A stretch of 64,000 nt of DNA from Streptomyces sp. MNU76 (lineage in GTDB: Bacteria; Actinomycetota; Actinomycetes; Streptomycetales; Streptomycetaceae), in contig NZ_JAJKLK010000030.1 in assembly GCF_020982545.1 (NCBI RefSeq), forward strand, positions 124,001 through 188,000, read 5' to 3'. How positions within the stretch are numbered: position 1 is the stretch's first letter; every line of letters starts with the position of its first letter. Below are positions 1 to 8,738 of this stretch, piece by piece. Under the pieces are notes generated by a model. That model was not told where the DNA came from. It worked only from the letters and a program-made list of their open reading frames with translations, and ran no database searches. Both the position numbers and the translations under genes were made by a program.

Positions 1-1
1 C

Positions 2-337
2 GAGTTCGCGCTGCGTGACCTGCTCCTCCGGGACGGCTGGAACGCGCGACAGGTCGGCCGACAAGGAGACCAGGCCGCAGACGTCATCGGCGAGGACCGC
101 CAACGCGGCAGAATCGTCCTGCAGGCCAAGCACACCACCGTCGCCGGCAAGGTCGGCTCATCAGTGATGTACCAGGTCAAAGGCACCGCAGGCCCCGCGC
201 ACGGAGCCGACACCGCAGTCGTGGTCACCAACGGCTCCTTCACCCGGGACGCCAGAGCATGGGGCGAACGCCACCAGGTGCACTGGGTCGACCGGGACCG
301 GCTGCGCCGGTGGGCCGAACATGGCACGCCCCTGTAA
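2..337 (+). CDS. Mrr-like restriction endonuclease, 5'-truncated by window edge
   Basis: The frame is open from base 2 to a TAA at 335-337, so only the C-terminal 111 residues are present. The sequence shows the Mrr_cat / DUF2034 pattern: LLLRDGWNARQVGRQGDQAADV, then IVLQAKH with the catalytic Q-x-K, then VVVTNGSFT and a C-terminal RDRLRRWAE helix. Proteins of this family cut foreign, often modified, DNA. The fragment matches the last half of the gene at 61866-62531 almost residue for residue, so the two are paralogues at opposite ends of the window. The missing N-terminus probably held membrane helices, as in the paralogue. Family assignment is firm; modification specificity is unknown. Confidence 0.85.
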   Translation, partial: EFALRDLLLRDGWNARQVGRQGDQAADVIGEDRQRGRIVLQAKHTTVAGKVGSSVMYQVKGTAGPAHGADTAVVVTNGSFTRDARAWGERHQVHWVDRDRLRRWAEHGTPL

Positions 338-764
338 GACCTTCTGCGGCTGCCCGCGGCTCGCAAGACGCCCCTGCGCAGGGCCGCATGAAGAAGCGCG
401 CGCGTTCGCGGATTCTTGCGGGGCGAACCGCTGAACCCGTTCCTGTCTCCTGGTTGGGGACAGGAGCAGGGGCGTGTTCGTCCGTGCCTGCGGGGGATGA
501 GGGCTCGTACGCGCCGGACTCTTCGGGGGCCGTATCGTCTTTTTTTGCTCGGCCTGTGACTCTCGACTCTCCTGGTCGACGTCGGTGTGCCGGCCTGACA
601 CCATCCGGGCACTCGGTGGGGGAACGGGCACAGGCTCATTCCTCTCCTGCGGCTCATCCGTGTAGCCATCGGACGGCGGTGAGTACTGGGTACGTGGAGC
701 TCTGGGCACCACCGACCCTGTGCTCCGATCGTCCGGGCCCCCGCTCGGCACGTAGGGCAGAGGC
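338..764. other. Intergenic stretch without convincing gene
   Basis: This is 427 bases between the Mrr-like stop and the converging dehydrogenase stop. Open frames exist on both strands, but their translations are low-complexity Pro/Arg/Ser sequences with no family signature. A run of seven T follows position 538 without a clear preceding stem. I see nothing functional here. Confidence 0.4.
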
Positions 765-1826
765 TCAAGGGGTGAGCACGAACCGGATCGGGTCGCCGAT
801 CTTCTTCTCCAGCCGGCTGACGGCGTCGGCGGCTTCGGCCAGCGGGATGTGGGCGGTGATGGAGGGGGCCAGGTCGAGCCGGCCGGTGGAAGCCAGGCCG
901 ATGAGCTGGGTCACGTGTTCAGGTCCGGAGCCGTAGTGGCCACGGATCTGGTTGCCGCGGAAGCAGAACTCTGTGCTGTCGGTGACGGTGAGGGGCTTGG
1001 GGGTGAGTCCAGCCAGTACCAGCACCCCGCCGGGGCCCAGGACGGCCGCGGCCTGCTCACGGACCACGGGGACGCCGGCGAAGTCGAAGGCGGCGTCCAG
1101 GCCACGGCCACCAGTGGCGAGGTCCACGGCAGCGGCGAAGTCCGCCGCGGCAGGGTCGAGCGCGAAGTCGGCGCCGAAGGCGAGGGCGCGCTCGCGGGCC
1201 TTCGGCAGCGGGTCGATGGCGATGACGGGGGTCGCCCCGGCCAGGCGGGCGAGCCGGATGCCGTGCGCGCCCAGGCCGCCCGCACCCCAGATGCCGACGG
1301 CCTGCGCCGGGCGGACAGCACCCGTCCCGACAATCGCGGCGTAGGGGGTGGAGACCGCGTCGGGGATGATCGCGGCCTGGTCGAACGGCAAGTGGTCGGG
1401 GATCGGGGCGAGCGTGTCCTCGCGGGCGATCGCGTACTCGGCCCAGCCGCCGTCGTAGTCGACTCCACGGGTCAGCGGCATCCGGCACGATGAGCGCCGC
1501 ATGCAGTCGTCGCACTGGCCGCACGCCTGCCCGGCCTGCAGAGCGACACGCATGCCGGGGGCCCAATCCCCCATCAGGTCCGGGCCGAGGGTGTGGACAA
1601 CGCCCGCGACCTCGTGCCCGAGGGTGACCGCACGCGAGCGGACCACCTCGTCGACAGGGAAGGACGAGCTGAGGCTGCCGTCGATCAGGTGGACGTCGGA
1701 CAAACAGACTCCGGCGGCCCTGACCTCGACCAGCACCTCTCCAGGGCCGGGAACGGGGATGGCCACCTCCTCCACTGCAAACGTCTGAGTGTCCAGGTGG
1801 AGACGTCCGGCGAGCATGGTGTGCAT
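765..1826 (-). CDS. Zinc-dependent alcohol dehydrogenase (MDR family)
   Basis: A 353-residue medium-chain dehydrogenase, full length for the family. The N-terminal GroES-like domain shows VRAAGVCLSDVHL (catalytic zinc Cys), GHEVAGVV (zinc His-Glu) and the structural zinc cluster CGQCDDCMRRSSC. The Rossmann domain has the variant nucleotide loop GIWGAGGLGAHG near residue 185. It should oxidise an alcohol or reduce an aldehyde with NAD(P); the substrate is unknown. The ATG at 1826 is used, with a second ATG nine bases downstream also possible. A palindromic operator at 1973-1994, also present before the P450 gene, implies co-regulation. A decayed copy of its C-terminal third lies in inverted orientation at 2536-2853. 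Confidence 0.9.
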   Translation of the reverse strand: MHTMLAGRLHLDTQTFAVEEVAIPVPGPGEVLVEVRAAGVCLSDVHLIDGSLSSSFPVDEVVRSRAVTLGHEVAGVVHTLGPDLMGDWAPGMRVALQAGQACGQCDDCMRRSSCRMPLTRGVDYDGGWAEYAIAREDTLAPIPDHLPFDQAAIIPDAVSTPYAAIVGTGAVRPAQAVGIWGAGGLGAHGIRLARLAGATPVIAIDPLPKARERALAFGADFALDPAAADFAAAVDLATGGRGLDAAFDFAGVPVVREQAAAVLGPGGVLVLAGLTPKPLTVTDSTEFCFRGNQIRGHYGSGPEHVTQLIGLASTGRLDLAPSITAHIPLAEAADAVSRLEKKIGDPIRFVLTP

Positions 1827-2535
1827 GGTGTGACCTCGATTTCTTGGATGTCTATGGGCAGGGCCGCGAGGTCGCCATGACCCCGGTAACGCACTGGGGA
1901 AGGCAGGCCTCGGTGATCACGGGTCTGCCTTTGTGCCCGCAGGACGTGGCGGCATGAAGCCAACATACATCCGACATTGTCATTCGACAATGTCCTTTGA
2001 TTAAGTTGGTCGACTCGCTTGCGTGAACGCTTCCCCTTCCCGGCAGGCCGGAGGGTCACCGGCGAGCCGCCGGACGTCGGCATCCAGTGAGGCGACCACC
2101 TGCGTCCGCGCCTCCCCGATGCCGGGGAGGCCGATCGGCTCTCGCGCCGACGGCCCTGTCGGCGCACGCCTGCCCTCAGGCGCGATAGAGCCCCGTACCG
2201 TCCCGGGGAGTTGGCCGGCTGTCCTGCGTCACCGCCTCACCGCCTGGGTCACCACACCCCACCTGCGCCGAAAGTGGGCACCAGCCGCCTGGCTCGTGCT
2301 GCTTGCTGCCGGCGTCACCGGCCGAGCCGATATGTCCCGGACGCCGGCGGGCCAGGCTCCGGCGGCGGGGACACCGGCACCACATACTCGGTGCCCGTCG
2401 AACTGGTCGTGGCCTGCGGGCGGCCGTTCAGCGGCATGACCCATCGCGATCGTCAGTACGGGTTCAGGGCGAGTGGGACCGCACGACACCCGCCCCACGG
2501 CGGTGTTCAGCCTGCGACCGCCGCGCCCCACCCAC
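1827..2535. other. Promoter region and degenerate sequence upstream of dehydrogenase
   Basis: The first 170 bases hold the dehydrogenase promoter with the operator at 1973-1994. The remainder, up to the dehydrogenase fragment, has no frame with a recognisable product. It is probably scrambled sequence left by the event that truncated the second dehydrogenase copy. Confidence 0.4.
1973..1994. promoter_or_regulatory. Palindromic operator upstream of dehydrogenase
   Basis: Perfect 9-bp arms GACATTGTC and GACAATGTC separated by 4 bases, about 150 bp before the dehydrogenase start. The identical arms with the same 4-base spacer occur at 3086-3107 before the P450 gene. The form is typical of a TetR- or MarR-type dimer site. 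The tetR gene at 8044-8667 is a candidate regulator, by inference only. Confidence 0.75.
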
Positions 2536-2853
2536 TTCGCCGGCGTGCCGGCCGCTCGCGCTCAGGCGGCTGCCGCGCTGGGGGCCGGCGGAATCCTGGT
2601 TCTCGCAGGGCTCACTCCGGAGTCGATCGTCGTCCATGACGGCACCGGGTTCAGTTTCCGGGGCAACCGGATCCGCGGCCACCACGGCTCCGGGTTCGAG
2701 TACGTGGAACAGCTCATCGGCCTGGCCTGCGCCGGACGGATCGATCTGGCCCCGTCCATCACCGCCCACATCCCGCCGGCCGAGGCCGCCGACGCCGTCA
2801 CCCGGCTGGAGAAGAAGACCGGCGGCCCGATCCGGTCCGTGCTCACCTCCTGA
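2536..2853 (+). pseudogene. C-terminal fragment of a second alcohol dehydrogenase
   Basis: About 105 residues from FAGVPAARAQAAAALG to the stop at 2853 align with the last third of the 765-1826 dehydrogenase: LVLAGLTP, GNRIRGHHGSG and SITAHIPPAEAADAV match in order. The zinc-binding and cofactor-binding halves are absent, so it cannot be a working enzyme. It lies opposite in strand to the full gene, forming an inverted pair of diverged copies. The stretch before 2536 is unrelated sequence. An in-frame start at 2473 exists, but expression would give a non-functional tail. Confidence 0.8.
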
Positions 2854-3083
2854 TGCCCGCTGACGCCGGCCCAGGGCCACGGTTCGATCGAACGGGTCCG
2901 GACGTCGACGTGGTCCGGCAAAGGTCTGAGAAGGCCCTCCGGCGACGGCGGAGTCGTGGGAGGGGCTTCGTGCCCTGTGGCGGTCCGGTGGGTGGAGAGG
3001 CGTTTCCCGCGGCCTTGGTCCGGCCTGACGTTTCAAGGCCTCCGAACGTTCCCTCAGTCGACTGTGTCAGATGCAACAATCGA

Positions 3084-3109
3084 GCGACATTGTCGGACGA
3101 CAATGTCGC
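3084..3109. promoter_or_regulatory. Palindromic operator upstream of P450 gene
   Basis: Perfect 12-bp inverted arms (GCGACATTGTCG at 3084-3095, CGACAATGTCGC at 3098-3109) with a 2-base centre, ending 49 bp before the P450 ATG. The inner core is the same GACATTGTC-N4-GACAATGTC as before the dehydrogenase. In Bacillus the CYP102 gene is repressed by the TetR protein BM3R1 from a palindromic site, so a similar logic is likely here. Confidence 0.8.
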
Positions 3110-3158
3110 GCGTATGGTTCTGCCCAGCGACAGCCTGTGCGGAACGAAAGGCAAGCTC

Positions 3159-6100
3159 ATGACTCACGAGACCCTGCGCGGAACCGAACCGATTCCCCAG
3201 CGTCCCGCCCTGCCCCTGGTCGGCCACGCGTTCGACATCCCCAGCGGCGCCGACGGCCTGCTCTATGTGATGAAGGAGGCCAAGGAGCTGGGGCCGCTGT
3301 TCAAGCTCCGTGTCTTCGGCAACGAGATCAACTTCGCCTCGGGCCTCGACCTGGTCACCGAGCTGGCGGACGAGAGCCGGTTCCGCAAGAACGTCCACCC
3401 CGACCTGGTGATCCTCCGGGGGATCGGTGGCGACGGGCTCTTCACCGCCTTCAACGACGAGCCCAACTGGCGCAAGGCGCACGACGTCCTGATGCCGGCG
3501 TTCTCGCTCGGCGCGATGCGCGGCTACCACGCGACGATGCTCCAGGTCGCCCGCGAGCTCATCGGGAAGTGGGACCAGGCCGCCGGCGCGGAGGCTGTGA
3601 ACGTCGCCGACGACATGACCCGGCTGACCCTCGACACGATCGGCCTGTGCGGCTTCGGCTACGACTTCGAGTCCTTCAACCGCGACGAGCCGCACCCCTT
3701 CATCACCGCCCTGTCGCGGGCGCTCGCCTTCGCCCAGGACAAGGGGGAGTCCATTCCCGGCGCGGAGTTGTTCAAGTGGAAGCAGGCGGAGCAGTTCCGC
3801 GAGGACGTGGCCTTGATGGAGGGCCTGGTCGACGATGTGATCCGGCAGCGCCGGGCGTCCGGCGACACCAGCACCGACGACCTGCTCGGGCGGATGCTGC
3901 ACACCCGTGACGCGGTGACGGGCGAGCCCCTGGACGACGTCAACATCCGCTACCAGGCGATCACGTTCCTCATCGCCGGCCACGAGACCACCAGTGGCGC
4001 CCTGTCCTTCGCCCTCTACTACCTGACCAAGCACCCCGAGGTCCTGGCCCGCGCCCAGGCCGAGGTCGACGCCCTGTGGGGCGACTCGGACACCCCCGAG
4101 CCCGACTACGGGGACATCGGCAAGCTGACGTACATCCGCCAGGTGCTCAACGAGAGCCTGCGGCTGTGGCCGACGGCACCCGCCTTCGCGGTGGAGCCGA
4201 TCGAGAACACGGTCATCGGCGGGAAGTACGCCGTGCGCAAGGGCGAGTCGATCCAGATCCTCATCCCGCAGCTGCACCGCGACCCCGCCTGGGGCGAGAA
4301 CGTCGAGCTGTTCGACCCCGACCGGTTCCTGCCCGAGCGGGAGGAGCAGCGGCCCGTCCACCTGTTCAAGCCCTTCGGCAACGGCGAACGCGCCTGCATC
4401 GGACGCCAGTTCGCGCTGCACGAGGCCACCCTGGTCCTCGCGCTGGTCATCCACCGCTACCGCCTGATCGACCACACCAACTACCAGCTGAAGATCAAGC
4501 AGTCGCTCACCCTCAAGCCCGACGAGTTCACCCTGAACCTGGCCCGGCGCACCAGCGGGGAACGGCGCCTGCCCGCCGCCGCGGCCCTCGCCGCGGGCAA
4601 CGCCCCCGCCGGTCAGGACCGGCCCGCCGTCCGGCGTGCCACCGGAACCGCGCTGACCCTGCTGCACGGCTCCAACCTGGGCACCTGCGCGGGCATCGCC
4701 AGCGACCTCGCCGAGGACGGCGACGAGCGCGGGTTCACCCCGTCTGTTGCGTCCCTCGACGACGCCGTGGGCAAGCTTTCCGCGGGGGGCGGGCCGGTGG
4801 TGATCGTGGCGGCCTCCTACAACGGCCGCCCCACCGACGACGCCACGGAGTTCGTCGCCTGGCTGGAGGGGCTGGAGCCCGGTGCGCTCGACGGCCTGCA
4901 GTACGCCGTACTCGGTGTCGGCGACCGCAACTGGGCCGCCACCTACCAGCGTGTCCCCACCCTCATCGACGAGCGGCTTGCCGCCGCGGGCGCCACCTCA
5001 CTGCTGGAGCGCGGCGCCGCGGACGCCGCCGGTGACTTCGCCGGCACCGTCGACCGCTGGACCGGCGAGTTGTGGACCGCCCTGCTGGAGCAGTACGGGA
5101 CCGCCGCAGACATACAGGAGACCGAGCCGGCCGCCGACCAGGAGACGGGCCTGTACGAGCTTCAGGACACCACCGACTCGGTCATCGGCGGGCTCGCGGC
5201 ACGCCACGGCGTGCAGCCGATGGAGGTCCTCGACGCCTACGAACTGGTCGACATGGAGCATGAGCTGGGCCGCTCCAAGCGCTTCCTCAGGCTGCGGCTG
5301 CCCGAGGGCGTCACCTACCGCACCGGAGACCACATCGCCGTCCTGCCGAGCAACCCGCACGACCTCGTCCAGCGGGTGGCCGACCGCTTCGGCCTCGACC
5401 TGGACCGCACCGTACGGCTGCGTGCCCGCCGCCGCAGCCGGAGCGCCCTGCCCGTCGACCGGCCGCTGAGCCTGCGCCGCCTGCTCACCGACTTCGTCGA
5501 ACTCCAGGACCCCGCCACCCAGGAGCAGGTCGCCGTGCTCGCCGAGCACACCGCCTGCCCGCCCGAGAAGCGCCCCCTGGCCGAACTCGCCGCGGCCGAC
5601 GCGGACACCTTCCACGCGCAGGTCACCGCCGCCGGACACAGCCTCCTGGACCTGCTGGAGCGCTACCGCGCCTGCGAGCTGCCGTTCGAGGTCTTCCTGG
5701 AGCTGCTGCCCGTGCTGCGCCCGCGCCACTACTCGATCTCCTCCTCCGCCGCGGCCTCTCCCGGCGAGGTCGACCTGATGGTCTCGCTGCTTGCCGCGCC
5801 CCACCGCCGCGGTGAGGGCATCTTCCGCGGCATCGGCTCGCACTACCTGCAGACCGTGCACGCGGGCGACACCGTCCAGGCCCGGGTGCTGCCCTGCAGT
5901 GAGGCCTTCCGCCTGCCGCAGGACGAGTCGGTGCCGGTGATCCTGGTCAGCGCGGGCACCGGCCTTGCTCCCTTCCGCGGCGCGGTCCTCGACCGTCACC
6001 ACACCCGGTCGACCGGCACCCTGCTGTGCTACTTCGGCTGCGACCACCCCGACGTCGACTACCTCCACCGCGCGGAGTTCGAGACGGCCGAGGCCGCCGG

Positions 6101-6380
6101 AGCCGTCAGCCTGCGGCCCACCTTCTCCTGCGCCCCCGAGGACGGTGCCCGCTTCGTCCAGGACCGCATCGCCCAGGAGAGCGACGAGGTCTGGGCGGTG
6201 CTGGAGGCCGGCGGACGCGTCTACATCTGCGGCGACGGCCGCCGCATGGCCCCGGCGGTGCGGGAGGCGTTCATGGCGATCTACCGCGACCGCACGGGCA
6301 GCGGTGATGACGAGGCGGGCGCCTGGCTGAGCGCCCTGATCGAGTCCGGCACCTACGTCGAGGACGTCTGGGCCGGCTGA
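3159..6380 (+). CDS. Self-sufficient cytochrome P450 / NADPH-P450 reductase (CYP102 family)
   Basis: A 1073-residue fusion like P450 BM3 (1049 residues). The heme domain has I-helix AGHETTSG, ESLR (ExxR) and FGNGERACIG with heme-ligand Cys near residue 413. A flavodoxin-like FMN domain follows (LTLLHGSNLGT, VVIVAASYNGRP). The FAD/NADPH reductase half has RHYSISSS, LVSAGTGLAPFRG, YICGDGRRMAP and the terminal DVWAG seen in BM3. It should hydroxylate fatty acids or similar chains with NADPH and O2 in the cytoplasm. The frame is open upstream to 2853, but ATG 3159 is chosen because of GAAAGG just before it and the fit to family N-termini. A palindromic operator lies 49 bp upstream. The flavodoxin motif TGT is changed to SNLGT, common in actinobacterial members. 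Confidence 0.95.
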   Translation: MTHETLRGTEPIPQRPALPLVGHAFDIPSGADGLLYVMKEAKELGPLFKLRVFGNEINFASGLDLVTELADESRFRKNVHPDLVILRGIGGDGLFTAFNDEPNWRKAHDVLMPAFSLGAMRGYHATMLQVARELIGKWDQAAGAEAVNVADDMTRLTLDTIGLCGFGYDFESFNRDEPHPFITALSRALAFAQDKGESIPGAELFKWKQAEQFREDVALMEGLVDDVIRQRRASGDTSTDDLLGRMLHTRDAVTGEPLDDVNIRYQAITFLIAGHETTSGALSFALYYLTKHPEVLARAQAEVDALWGDSDTPEPDYGDIGKLTYIRQVLNESLRLWPTAPAFAVEPIENTVIGGKYAVRKGESIQILIPQLHRDPAWGENVELFDPDRFLPEREEQRPVHLFKPFGNGERACIGRQFALHEATLVLALVIHRYRLIDHTNYQLKIKQSLTLKPDEFTLNLARRTSGERRLPAAAALAAGNAPAGQDRPAVRRATGTALTLLHGSNLGTCAGIASDLAEDGDERGFTPSVASLDDAVGKLSAGGGPVVIVAASYNGRPTDDATEFVAWLEGLEPGALDGLQYAVLGVGDRNWAATYQRVPTLIDERLAAAGATSLLERGAADAAGDFAGTVDRWTGELWTALLEQYGTAADIQETEPAADQETGLYELQDTTDSVIGGLAARHGVQPMEVLDAYELVDMEHELGRSKRFLRLRLPEGVTYRTGDHIAVLPSNPHDLVQRVADRFGLDLDRTVRLRARRRSRSALPVDRPLSLRRLLTDFVELQDPATQEQVAVLAEHTACPPEKRPLAELAAADADTFHAQVTAAGHSLLDLLERYRACELPFEVFLELLPVLRPRHYSISSSAAASPGEVDLMVSLLAAPHRRGEGIFRGIGSHYLQTVHAGDTVQARVLPCSEAFRLPQDESVPVILVSAGTGLAPFRGAVLDRHHTRSTGTLLCYFGCDHPDVDYLHRAEFETAEAAGAVSLRPTFSCAPEDGARFVQDRIAQESDEVWAVLEAGGRVYICGDGRRMAPAVREAFMAIYRDRTGSGDDEAGAWLSALIESGTYVEDVWAG

Positions 6381-6386
6381 CCACCC

Positions 6387-6416
6387 GGTGTGCGGTGGCC
6401 CACGCCACCGCACACC
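6387..6416 (+). terminator. Hairpin terminator after P450 gene
   Basis: Perfect 13-bp stem (GGTGTGCGGTGGC / GCCACCGCACACC) with a 4-base loop, beginning 7 bases after the P450 stop. It has no T-run, as is usual in Streptomyces. Confidence 0.8.
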
Positions 6417-6434
6417 CCGCCGACCCCGCTGACC

Positions 6435-6477
6435 GACAGGGCCACGGACACCCACTCCCCACGTCCGTGGCCCTGTC
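6435..6477 (+). terminator. Second hairpin terminator after P450 gene
   Basis: Perfect 15-bp arms (GACAGGGCCACGGAC and its complement) around a 13-base loop. It is in tandem with the first hairpin and separates P450 transcription from the MFS gene. Confidence 0.75.
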
Positions 6478-6592
6478 TCCTTCGCAACGTCTCCCGCCCC
6501 TCCTGAACTCGTGAGGCCCTCATGCTTGTCGCACACTCGGCACCCCGCCGGGGAACGGTCGCAGTCCCCAACTCCCCGCAGAGGAGCGGCCG

Positions 6593-7789
6593 GTGAACGC
6601 GCGCAGCGGCTCCGCCCTGACCTTCGGCGTGGCGGTCGCCCTCATCGCCGGAGTCACCCTCGGCAACGGCGGAGCGAACGTGATGCCCGTCTTCGTCGAC
6701 GACTTCGCCTCACGCTTCGCGCTGTCGGACTCCGCCGCCGGACTCGTCGCCGCGACCCAGCTGATGGCGACCGCCATCGTCACCCTGCTGCTGGCCAAGC
6801 GGGCCGCACGACCGGGGCGGGTGCTGATGACGCGCTTCGGTCTGGCGCTCGCGGGAGCCGGCTTCCTGGGAGCGACGGCGGCCACCGGCCCGGTGACCCT
6901 GGTCCTGGCCAACCTGGTCATCGGCGCGGGGCTCGGCACGGTCTACGCAGCGGCCACGGCCGCGCTCGCCGCCACCGACGACGCCGACAAGGCCTCCGCC
7001 GTCACCATCTGCGGCGTGGTCGGCGTGACCGCACTGCTGATCATGGGCGTCCCCGCGGCCAACCACGACCTGGGGGAGGGCACCGGCTTCCTCCTCATGG
7101 CGCTGTGCTGCCTGCTCGCCTGGCCGCTGCTGCGCCGACTCCCCGACGGCCCCGCCGGTCCCACGGCACCGGGCACAGCCTCCGCCGGTACGCGAGGGGC
7201 GGCCCCGGCGAGACCGTCGGCCGTGCTGCTCGCCGGCACCGGGCTCCTGTGGGCCGTCACCCAGGGCGCGTGGTCGTACGCCTCGGTCCTGGGCCGCCAG
7301 CACACCGGCATGTCGCACTCCGCCGTGTCGGCCGTCCTCGCGATCTCCAGCGTGGTGGCACTCGTCGGCGCCGCGGTGGGACCCATCGCCGCGCGGCACT
7401 TCGGACGCATGCGGTCGATGGCCGTCTTCGTCGCGGCGCAGGCCCTCGCGATGGCGGTCCTGATCGTCACCCACGACCCCGTGCTCTTCACCGTCGCGGC
7501 CGTCCTCTGGCAGGCCTGCCAACTGGCCGTCCTGGTGCAGATGCTCGCCGCCGCGGCACTCATCGACCCGACCGGCCGCCTGGTCGCCTCCCTCAGCGGC
7601 GCGGGCGCGCTGGGCACCGGTGTCGGACCGTTGGCCGTCGGCGCCATTCTCGACGGTGCCGGGGCCGGCGTACTGAGTCCCGTCCTGGCGATCGGCACCT
7701 TCCTCGCCTCGCTGCCCCTGCTGAGGATGACGGTGGCCAGTGGCGAGGCCACCAACGAACCGCAGCCCAGGCGCGTGCCGACGGTCTGA
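6593..7789 (+). CDS. MFS transporter
   Basis: A 398-residue hydrophobic protein with about 12 predicted membrane helices in two halves, split by a Pro/Gly/Ala-rich loop near residue 190 (PDGPAGPTAPG). N-terminal helix 1 (TFGVAVALIAGVTLGNGGANVMPVF) and GLGTVYAAATAALA are typical of drug/metabolite exporters of the major facilitator superfamily. It sits in the inner membrane and is inferred to export or import a small molecule, perhaps a P450 product or toxic substrate. The GTG start is preceded by GAGGAG at 6581. Its own terminator follows. Substrate not predictable. Confidence 0.85.
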   Translation: MNARSGSALTFGVAVALIAGVTLGNGGANVMPVFVDDFASRFALSDSAAGLVAATQLMATAIVTLLLAKRAARPGRVLMTRFGLALAGAGFLGATAATGPVTLVLANLVIGAGLGTVYAAATAALAATDDADKASAVTICGVVGVTALLIMGVPAANHDLGEGTGFLLMALCCLLAWPLLRRLPDGPAGPTAPGTASAGTRGAAPARPSAVLLAGTGLLWAVTQGAWSYASVLGRQHTGMSHSAVSAVLAISSVVALVGAAVGPIAARHFGRMRSMAVFVAAQALAMAVLIVTHDPVLFTVAAVLWQACQLAVLVQMLAAAALIDPTGRLVASLSGAGALGTGVGPLAVGAILDGAGAGVLSPVLAIGTFLASLPLLRMTVASGEATNEPQPRRVPTV

Positions 7790-7815
7790 AGACACCGTCC
7801 CGACCTCGCGGAACG

Positions 7816-7849
7816 GCCGCTGCCCCTGACCGATGTCAGGGGCAGCGGC
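7816..7849 (+). terminator. Hairpin terminator after MFS gene
   Basis: Perfect 15-bp stem (GCCGCTGCCCCTGAC and its complement) with a 4-base loop, 27 bases after the MFS stop. It lies between the converging MFS and tetR genes and could serve both. Confidence 0.8.
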
Positions 7850-8043
7850 TGCCTGGGCGCTCAGGACCGGTTGCCTTGGCCACGGGGCGCAGACGCTGCT
7901 CCGGCGAAGAGATGACGCCGCCGGACCGGAGGTCTACGACCGGCCCCGCACCGCGGATCCTGGCACCTTCCGGCCGGCCGACGTCCGCGGCTCATCGCCG
8001 GGTAACCGCGACAAGGGCGAGGCCGGCCCGTTCCGCCCTGCTG

Positions 8044-8667
8044 TCAGCTCTTCGGCAGGGGCACGAGCTCCATTCGGCCTCCGGCGAGAGCGACGACAGC
8101 GGAGACCAGGGCCTGCAGACAGGTGAGCTCGGCCTCCTCGTCGGGCAGTGAGAGATGCTGCACCGAGAGGCCGTCGAAGCCGGCCAGGAAGAACCGGGCG
8201 AGGGTCTCCGCCGGCTGGGCGAGCCGGTGACCGGTGCGCTCGGCCGCCTCGGTCACCAGCTTCGTCGTCACGGCCGTCACCTCGCGGTAGTGGCCATCGA
8301 GGGCCTCCTGCAGCCGTGGTGTCCGGAGCGCGAGCATGGACAGTTCGGTGAGCAGCTGGTGGGTGGTCGGCTGCTCGCGCAGGGTCTGCCACAGGGCGGC
8401 GGCGAGTGCCGCGACCGTCTCCTCGAAGCCGGCGTCCGCGGGCGCCGCCCGTTCGACCTGTGCGATCAGATCATGGGTGAGCTGCTCCATGACGGCCCGG
8501 TACAGGTCTTCCTTGGTGCCGAAGGTGTAGTGCACCGTTGCCTGGGCCACGCCCAGCTCGGCGGCGATGGCACGGGTGCTTCCGGCAGCCACGCCCTCCC
8601 TCGTCATGAGGGCGATGGCGGCCTTGATCAGCTGAGGACGGCGCTCTGCCGCGGAAACGTGAGCCAT
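8044..8667 (-). CDS. TetR/AcrR family transcriptional regulator
   Basis: A 207-residue protein with the TetR N-terminal DNA-binding domain: RRPQLIKAAIALMTREGVAAGSTRAIAAELGVAQATVHYTFGTKEDLY, with the HTH at about residues 30-55. The remainder is the all-helical ligand-binding, dimerisation domain, ending with an FFLAGFDGLS helix. It is a normal length for the family. It is transcribed toward the MFS gene and is a candidate repressor of the P450, dehydrogenase and MFS genes. The palindrome found before the first two is not visible in its own upstream region, and that region is short because an IS begins about 70 bp upstream. Confidence 0.9.
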   Translation of the reverse strand: MAHVSAAERRPQLIKAAIALMTREGVAAGSTRAIAAELGVAQATVHYTFGTKEDLYRAVMEQLTHDLIAQVERAAPADAGFEETVAALAAALWQTLREQPTTHQLLTELSMLALRTPRLQEALDGHYREVTAVTTKLVTEAAERTGHRLAQPAETLARFFLAGFDGLSVQHLSLPDEEAELTCLQALVSAVVALAGGRMELVPLPKS

Positions 8668-8738
8668 GAAGACATAATAGCGACTCAGTCCAGTGAATGA
8701 ATCGTTCGATCAGGTCACGATTTCCGAACCGAAGGCCG

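Noticed and set aside
161..751. 196-codon minus-strand frame near the window start
   Set aside because: Low-complexity Pro/Ser/Arg sequence that overlaps the end of the Mrr-like gene antisense.
2853..3158. 102-codon N-terminal extension of the P450 frame
   Set aside because: It would run through the palindromic operator and promoter, and the sequence is unlike CYP102 N-termini.
3054..4667. Long minus-strand reading frame of 537 codons opposite the P450 heme domain
   Set aside because: Antisense frame of a high-GC gene; its translation is Gly/Val/Gln/Leu-rich with no domain, while the plus strand carries every P450 motif.
4998..6536. 512-codon minus-strand frame opposite the P450 reductase domain
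   Set aside because: Same codon-mirror effect; no ribosome site and no family signature.
6511..8151. 546-codon plus-strand frame overlapping the MFS gene
   Set aside because: Arg/Pro/Gly-rich translation; the adjacent frame gives a clean 12-helix transporter.
8668..8738. Possible copy of the GACATTGTC operator before tetR
   Set aside because: Only a weak GACT-C-AGTC palindrome is present; it does not match the P450/dehydrogenase operator.
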